Positions 59,566 to 64,000 of a stretch of DNA of 64,000 nucleotides are shown here, in pieces. The notes below the pieces were generated by a model, which worked only from the letters and a program-made list of their open reading frames with translations, searched no databases and was not told where the DNA came from. Numbering within the stretch: the first letter of the stretch is position 1; each line of letters opens with the position of its first letter. Source of the DNA: Lithospermum erythrorhizon. Its lineage: Eukaryota; Streptophyta; Magnoliopsida; Boraginales; Boraginaceae. The translations under genes were made by a program, and so were the position numbers. Location of the stretch: positions 1 through 64,000 of the forward strand of contig JADFUC010002291.1 of the NCBI GenBank assembly GCA_019722365.1, given 5' to 3'.

Positions 59566-59896
59566 TACTAGCGTCGGTGATATCCAATGTCATTAGTAGA
59601 AATTATAATATTGTCGTATTTATAGGCAATGCTTATAAACATGAGTAGGTTCAGATCTCCCAATTTATAAGTAAATCTTGGATCGGATTTCGTTAAATTC
59701 TGAAAATACATGTTTGGCCAAGAAAGTGTTGGTGGGGAATCGAACTCATGGCCGAAAAATGTTAGTGAAGAATCGAGCTACGCTGGCGGCCAAAAGAGTG
59801 TTGTTGGCCGCGCTGGGAGTGTAGCATTATCTTATATAATGTTATTAACCGTTTGATAAATACAACATTAAATGAATGAATTATAGCTTCAAAAAA
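59566..59896. other. Intergenic DNA, no gene seen
   Basis: Contains a short internal duplication, GTTGGTGGGGAATCGAACTC / GTTAGTGAAGAATCGAGCTA with GGCC(G/A)AAAA flanks near 59728-59795. No coding. Confidence 0.4.
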
Positions 59897-59963
59897 TATA
59901 CTCCGTATTAATCTTTTGTTATATAAAAACCGTACAGTAGTTAAATTGAAATTGAGGGAGTAC
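59897..59963. mobile_element. Very short Stowaway-like MITE remnant
   Basis: TATACTCCGTATTAATCTT at the left and AAATTGAGGGAGTA at the right (reverse complement TACTCCCTCAATTT) are MITE-type ends only ~67 bp apart, so the middle is deleted. Confidence 0.5.
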
Positions 59964-60681
59964 GATTTTATTTAAAAGAAACACTTTATACACATGAAAC
60001 AAAGATGAAAAATGAAGTGTTGTAACTTTGCTGAGAGTATTGTCTTAAAATAATACATACTGTACCATTAGTTTGTTTTATTTGCTTTGCAGCTTTAATA
60101 AAATAAACTTTTGGCAGCAATTTAGAATGAAAGATACCACGAGTAGTTTATTTATTTCTAAGTAAAACCATTCCGACTTTATCTATTTCATTACAGAAGA
60201 AGTACTACTCTTTCGGCATCTAGGAGGTGTACAAACCCCCAAGATGGTATTGTATTTACATAAATTACATTTTTCGGAATGTAAAACCTTATGTGAACAA
60301 TCGATTATATATAACACACTAAAAATGTGTCTCAATTCATGGTATTGTATTTACATACCTATGCTTATTAAGTTAATGTTCTTTTGTTATTAAGTTAACT
60401 TTTGTTCATTAATTTATATCCCCTAAACTGTTTAAAATTGAAAGTTAAAGTTTTTGTTTAATAACGATAGTCTTTTGTTTTTAAAAAATAAAAATGGGAA
60501 ATATAAAAGACACATTTCTCCATAAGTAACAACTTTTTGAATTTCAATCTATTTGGATCATCTCATACAATATTTAAGACTATGTTTGATTCTCAAATTA
60601 TAATTGATAAGTATTCTTTCAAAAATACGAAGTCCCGAGATCATAATTCATCCTCTTTTGTTTTCCAATGTTAAACATAAT
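59964..60681. other. AT-rich intergenic DNA, no gene seen
   Basis: No frame, RNA gene or repeat pair supported up to the Copia LTR start at 60682. Confidence 0.5.
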
Positions 60682-61222
60682 TGTTGGAAAAGTATGCCTT
60701 GAATCAATCACTGAGTTTTGCTTGGTCAGGATATGGGGTCGGGAGGTGCAAGTCCTGACCCAAGTCCCGACGTTTGGCGATTTGGAGTCTAGAGGAAATT
60801 CGAGACTTGGTCGGGAAGTTGGCAAGTTCCGATGAGGATTTTGAGGAAACAAAGTTTTTACGAGCCGGTTTGAAACAGAAATCACTTAAAACTGGTTTGA
60901 GTCGCTTAACCTAAAATTTGATTGTGTAAGAATTTGTGTGAATGAGGTTGGGGTTCCTTGAATAGTGTGTGTCTTGTAATTATGTTCTAGGAATAGTCTA
61001 GACATTAATTCTATTCGTCTGGGTGTAGTTATCTACCTTTGGAAGGTAAGTTAAGCTCATTTTTTATGTCCCCATTCCTCGTTATAGTAAAATATGTTAT
61101 GTGGCTGCGTCGTTGATTAATTTCAACATTTTTAGGGACAGGACGTTAAAATCTCTGTCTCTTTATTTTTAGTACTTTACTTAATTCATTATCTTTGAAT
61201 TCGCAACTAACTATTATAGCAA
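60682..61222 (+). repeat. 5' LTR of short Copia element
   Basis: See partner at 62759-63595. The end is placed at TATTATAGCA by comparison with CATTATCACA in the 3' copy; uncertain by tens of bases. Confidence 0.6.
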
Positions 61223-61240
61223 ATTCGCTTCCGTAGTTAT

Positions 61241-62010
61241 ATGGCTGGTAGTAGAGAGCAGTTAGGATCTGCGAAGAAGATGAGTGGTGAAAGTATGAAA
61301 TTTAGAGAAGTTCATTGGGAGAAATAGTTATGGATTTTGTGACTACGGATGAGATTAGTGCTACCCTCCATATTAGGGAATTGCCACAGTTTTAGTTTGG
61401 GCGTTCATGATGTACTAGTTGCTAACAACGCGAGGGTGCTGGTGTCGGAGAAAAGTTCTTGGCCGATGATGGGTCGAGGTTGACTATTGAATGGAATTGG
61501 GTCGGGTATGTCCCAGAGGAGGCGAGTCTGGCCAGAAAAAGGTCAGTGAGTGTCGCTATTGCCGGAGGTGGTATGCATTTCGAATAGGACGTGACCTTAG
61601 TTGTTGATGCTCATATATTTTACACCGATGTGTGAGTTCGGGATTTCGAAGTATCATATCATATGTGTCTTAGGAGGAAGTGGTTTTCAACATATAAGTA
61701 GTTGGATAGTGGCATCATTTCAATGAAAAATGGAGTGCATGCATGGGCGGCAAGATTGGCTCGACAGATTTGGATGCATGATGGTAGATTCTTCACATTG
61801 AACAAGTTTAAACACATGCCTCAAATGACTAGGAATTTGATATCTTTGGGTCTCTTAGACAAGAAGGGGTTCAGTTTCTTAGGAGAAGGTGGAGGGTTGA
61901 CTATTTATAAGGGTTCAAATGTTATTCAGAAAGGTGTGAAGCATGAAACTTTATATGTTTCTAGGAGTATGGCGTTTTTGGATCGGATTATGGTGTTGGA
62001 TCACAATTAG
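61241..62010 (+). pseudogene. gag: gag and gag-pre-integrase remnant of short Copia
   Basis: An ATG at 61241 opens MAGSREQLGSAKKMSGESMK then FREVHWEK and a stop. Farther on, minor frames give a YHMCLRRKWFSTYK-like piece (61645-61700), the post-protease text of Copia (DSxxSYHMxPxxxWFxxY). The open stretch 61702-62010 reads MHDGRFFTLNKFKHMPQMTR then NLISLGLLDKKGFSFLGEGG and KGVKHETLYVSRS, corresponding to the DG.xxxLxxVxxxPxLxxNLISLGxLD motif that precedes integrase. The catalytic Asp of protease and the zinc domain of integrase are not preserved. A large internal deletion brings this close to the 3' LTR. Confidence 0.7.
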
Positions 62011-62758
62011 AGCAAGAAAATTATTAGATGGGTAGTGAGTGGGAGACAGCTGCAGATCTTTGTTGTAAATACTTTAGTGACAGAGTGCTTTGTGGAGCAA
62101 TCGTAGAATTGGCTCAAAGATTTCTGAGAGGAGCTCTTTGTTTTGATCTTTTAAAAGTGCGACAATGGGGATGAGTTAGCTGTGCTTTTCACGGTTGTAG
62201 AGGAACTGGAGCTTTTCATATGTCGTTTATTCTTGGTCTTGAGGCTATTCAATGGCCCGATTATGGGAGGAAATTTCATCACCTTAGGAGTCTAGAGATC
62301 ATAGGAACTGACTGCTTACTACATTGTCTAGGAAAGATAGATGCATGACTTGCATTTCTCATGCTAGTGGGATAGGAAACAGAGCATACTTTGTTGCCAT
62401 AGTTATGTTTACGATGCAGTTGCTTGCACATTGTGTTGATGTGGTTAGCTGTGGGACATCAATAGAAGAGATGGAAAGGTTTCCAGAGGGTGATCCAACG
62501 GTGTTTGAAACTTGCTTTCGCTAATTTTTACACAGTAATTTAACAGGTGACAAGGCAATATGTGAAGTAGGCGGTGGTCATGACTAAGCATTGTCCTCTC
62601 TTGGTATCTTACGGAGACATACGTCGTATCTTAACACTTTTTACGGTACATCCTATTTCACTGTCTACGCTGCTTCGGTTCTTGAGGGTACATCGGTGCA
62701 CTTCACAGGGGTTTTGATTTTCTGTTATCTATGGAGGATTCAAGTCAAGGTACAGATT
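62011..62758 (+). other. Unassigned cargo between gag-pre-integrase and 3' LTR of short Copia
   Basis: About 750 bp with near-balanced base composition, unlike the AT-rich intergenic DNA, but no Copia motif. Short plus-strand frames (62324-62524 with CDVVSCGTSIEEMERFPEGD-like text, 62591-62779) have no recognised family. It could be badly decayed pol or sequence captured from elsewhere. Confidence 0.4.
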
Positions 62759-63595
62759 TGTTGGAAAAGTGTGCCTTGAATCAAGCACTAGGTTTTTCTT
62801 GGTCGGGACATGCGTCTGGAGGTGAAAGTCCTGATCCAAGTCTCAACGTTTGGCGATTCTGAGTCCGGAGGAAGTTCGGGACTTGATCGGGAGGTTACCA
62901 AGTCCTGACGCGGGATTTTCTGAGGCGATTCTGAAGGGTTTCTATGGTAATTTTGGGCCTATCAATACCCATCCACTTGGTTTTGAGTCCTTAACCCTAA
63001 AATAGGCTATTGAATAGAGAGTTAGGGTTCTTGAATAGTGTGTCTTGTAATTCTATATATTGAAGAAATAGTGTAGGCATTAATTCTATTCGTTTGGTAT
63101 AGTGATCTACACTAGGAGCTAGGCTTAGCTCATTGTCTATTATTTGTTCATTCGTTATAATTAATCGTTATGCGTCTGAGTGGATTGAAGGGTGTCCGGG
63201 ATGGAAATGGAAGGGAGACAAAATTTAAGAAAATTAGTATAATTATATTGTAAAACTAGATGAAAAGTACATAAAAACTAAAAAGAAGGAGAACAAACAA
63301 ACAAAATTGTGTGCTTTTTGCCCAAAGAGTTTAAACAGCATTCAATGTAAATCTTATTGGTTGAAGCGAAGTGAACTAGAAAGCCGATTTGTTTTTGGCA
63401 TTTTATGTAAGTTATATAAAGAATAAAAATCTAGAGGGGTAGTCCCTCCACCCCCGCCCAGCCCTCTTGTGGGTCACGCCTCAGGTGGATTAGTCTGTAG
63501 CGTTGTTATGGATGCCGCGTTAAAATCTATGTCTATTTATTTTTAGTACTTTTGCCAATTGTTTGTCTTAGAATTATGGCCCCATGCATTATCAC
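62759..63595 (+). repeat. 3' LTR of short Copia element, with insertion
   Basis: Matches the 5' LTR up to about 63180 and again from about 63509; the ~320 bp between (63190-63505) have no partner in the 5' LTR and are bounded by GTGGATT on both sides (63180 and 63485), suggesting an insertion with a short target duplication. The insert carries CACCCCCGCCCAGCCCTC then GGTCACGCCTCAGG, a common plant repeat-type tract. Confidence 0.6.
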
Positions 63596-64000
63596 AAATT
63601 TACTTTTCATGCCGTTATAATAATATTAAATTGTATATTTAGAAGGGCTAATGGCACGTTCGATAAATACGTGTTCATGGCGATTCGTGAATTCGGCCAA
63701 TACGTGTTTAAAATGGCTTGAATTTGATCATACATATTTCAAAAATTTCCCCACTTGATGATTCCGTCAAAATGAAAGTTAAATTTGACTTTTAGGGTAA
63801 ATTAATAGGGGAGTAAAATTGTCGGCTTTCGTTTTTAGATAATTTTCAATTCTATTAAAATTTTGAAGACAAATATTTGGATGAGATTATTAATTTCAAT
63901 AAAATATTTGGATGAGATTAATATTTGGATGCGATAAATATTTTGCCCGAAATTTATTAAAATTAAAATTTTATCTCACAAATGAGTGTTGATAGTTTCT
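63596..64000. other. AT-rich DNA at the window edge
   Basis: No gene. A direct repeat AATATTTGGATGAGATTA(T/A) occurs two to three times at 63870-63940. Confidence 0.45.

Larger units (their letters stand above)
60682..63595 (+). mobile_element. Short, internally deleted Copia element
   Basis: Direct LTRs start TGTTGGAAAAGT(A/G)TGCCTT at 60682 and 62759 and share CCAAGTC(C/T)C, CGTTTGGCGATT, TTCTTGAATAGTGTGT-type, CATTAATTCTATTCGT and CGTTAAAATCT.TGTCT.TTTATTTTTAGTACTT blocks. AAGGTACAGATT precedes the second LTR, a degraded Copia polypurine tract. The internal region is only ~1.5 kb, with a gag start and gag-pre-integrase remnant but no RT. The LTR 3' borders (near 61222 and 63595) are approximate. 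It would be non-autonomous. Confidence 0.75.

Overview
This is nuclear DNA from a flowering plant, almost certainly a eudicot. It is AT-rich, holds one intron-containing plant ERF transcription factor gene, and is otherwise mostly plant transposons: Ty3/Gypsy (Tat-type and long-LTR chromovirus-like), Ty1/Copia (SIRE-like, Tork-like and others), tRNA-derived SINEs, Stowaway-like MITEs with CTCC(C)TCCGT-type ends, and a long-inverted-repeat DNA transposon. The sequence does not settle the family or species. There are no bacterial operons, CRISPR arrays, rRNA genes or free-standing tRNA genes.

Layout. 1-9.7 kb: a MITE tail, a 2.55-kb solo LTR with a 5-bp target duplication (TTAAT), AT-rich intergenic DNA with small MITEs, a short coding-like fragment near 5.6 kb, and a degenerate GC-rich minisatellite at 7.75-7.99 kb. 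9.70-19.70 kb: one structurally complete but frameshifted Tat-lineage Ty3/Gypsy element. It has LTRs of 525 and 516 bp, a TTACT target duplication, gag-PR-RT-RH-IN on the plus strand and a degraded antisense extra ORF between integrase and the 3' LTR. 21.2-31.9 kb: a SIRE-like Copia LTR split by a younger 8.6-kb Copia element (LTRs 993 bp each), whose leader carries a SINE. 31.9-33.8 kb: a truncated LTR with a MITE inside, ending against a broken fragment of the DNA topoisomerase VI subunit A gene (33.87-34.18 kb, minus strand).

36.5-38.9 kb: the only intact gene seen, a two-exon ABR1/ERF110-like group X ERF factor of about 397 aa, plus strand, with promoter, one 710-bp intron and an AP2 domain in exon 2. 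It sits alone among repeats.

39.5-42.5 kb: a minus-strand LTR fragment abutting a truncated Copia element (copy A). 42.8-45.4 kb: a probable minus-strand long LTR with an internal minisatellite. 46.2-46.8 kb: a tandem duplication. 48.6-55.1 kb: a full-length minus-strand Copia element (copy B, same family as A), lying between two homologous ~640-bp segments (47.02-47.65 and 56.43-57.06 kb) that look like LTRs of an older host element. 57.2-58.5 kb: unassigned LTR-like DNA. 58.5-59.56 kb: a fold-back/Mutator-like element. 60.7-63.6 kb: a short, internally deleted Copia element with unassigned internal sequence.

All transposon reading frames are broken. Because paired LTRs alternate perfect blocks with scrambled blocks, some breakage may come from an incompletely polished assembly rather than biology. 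I found no convincing new biological system. The observations most worth checking are the TOP6A fragment, the Met-Cys N-terminus of the ERF protein, the antisense ORF in the Tat element and the unassigned cargo in the short Copia element.
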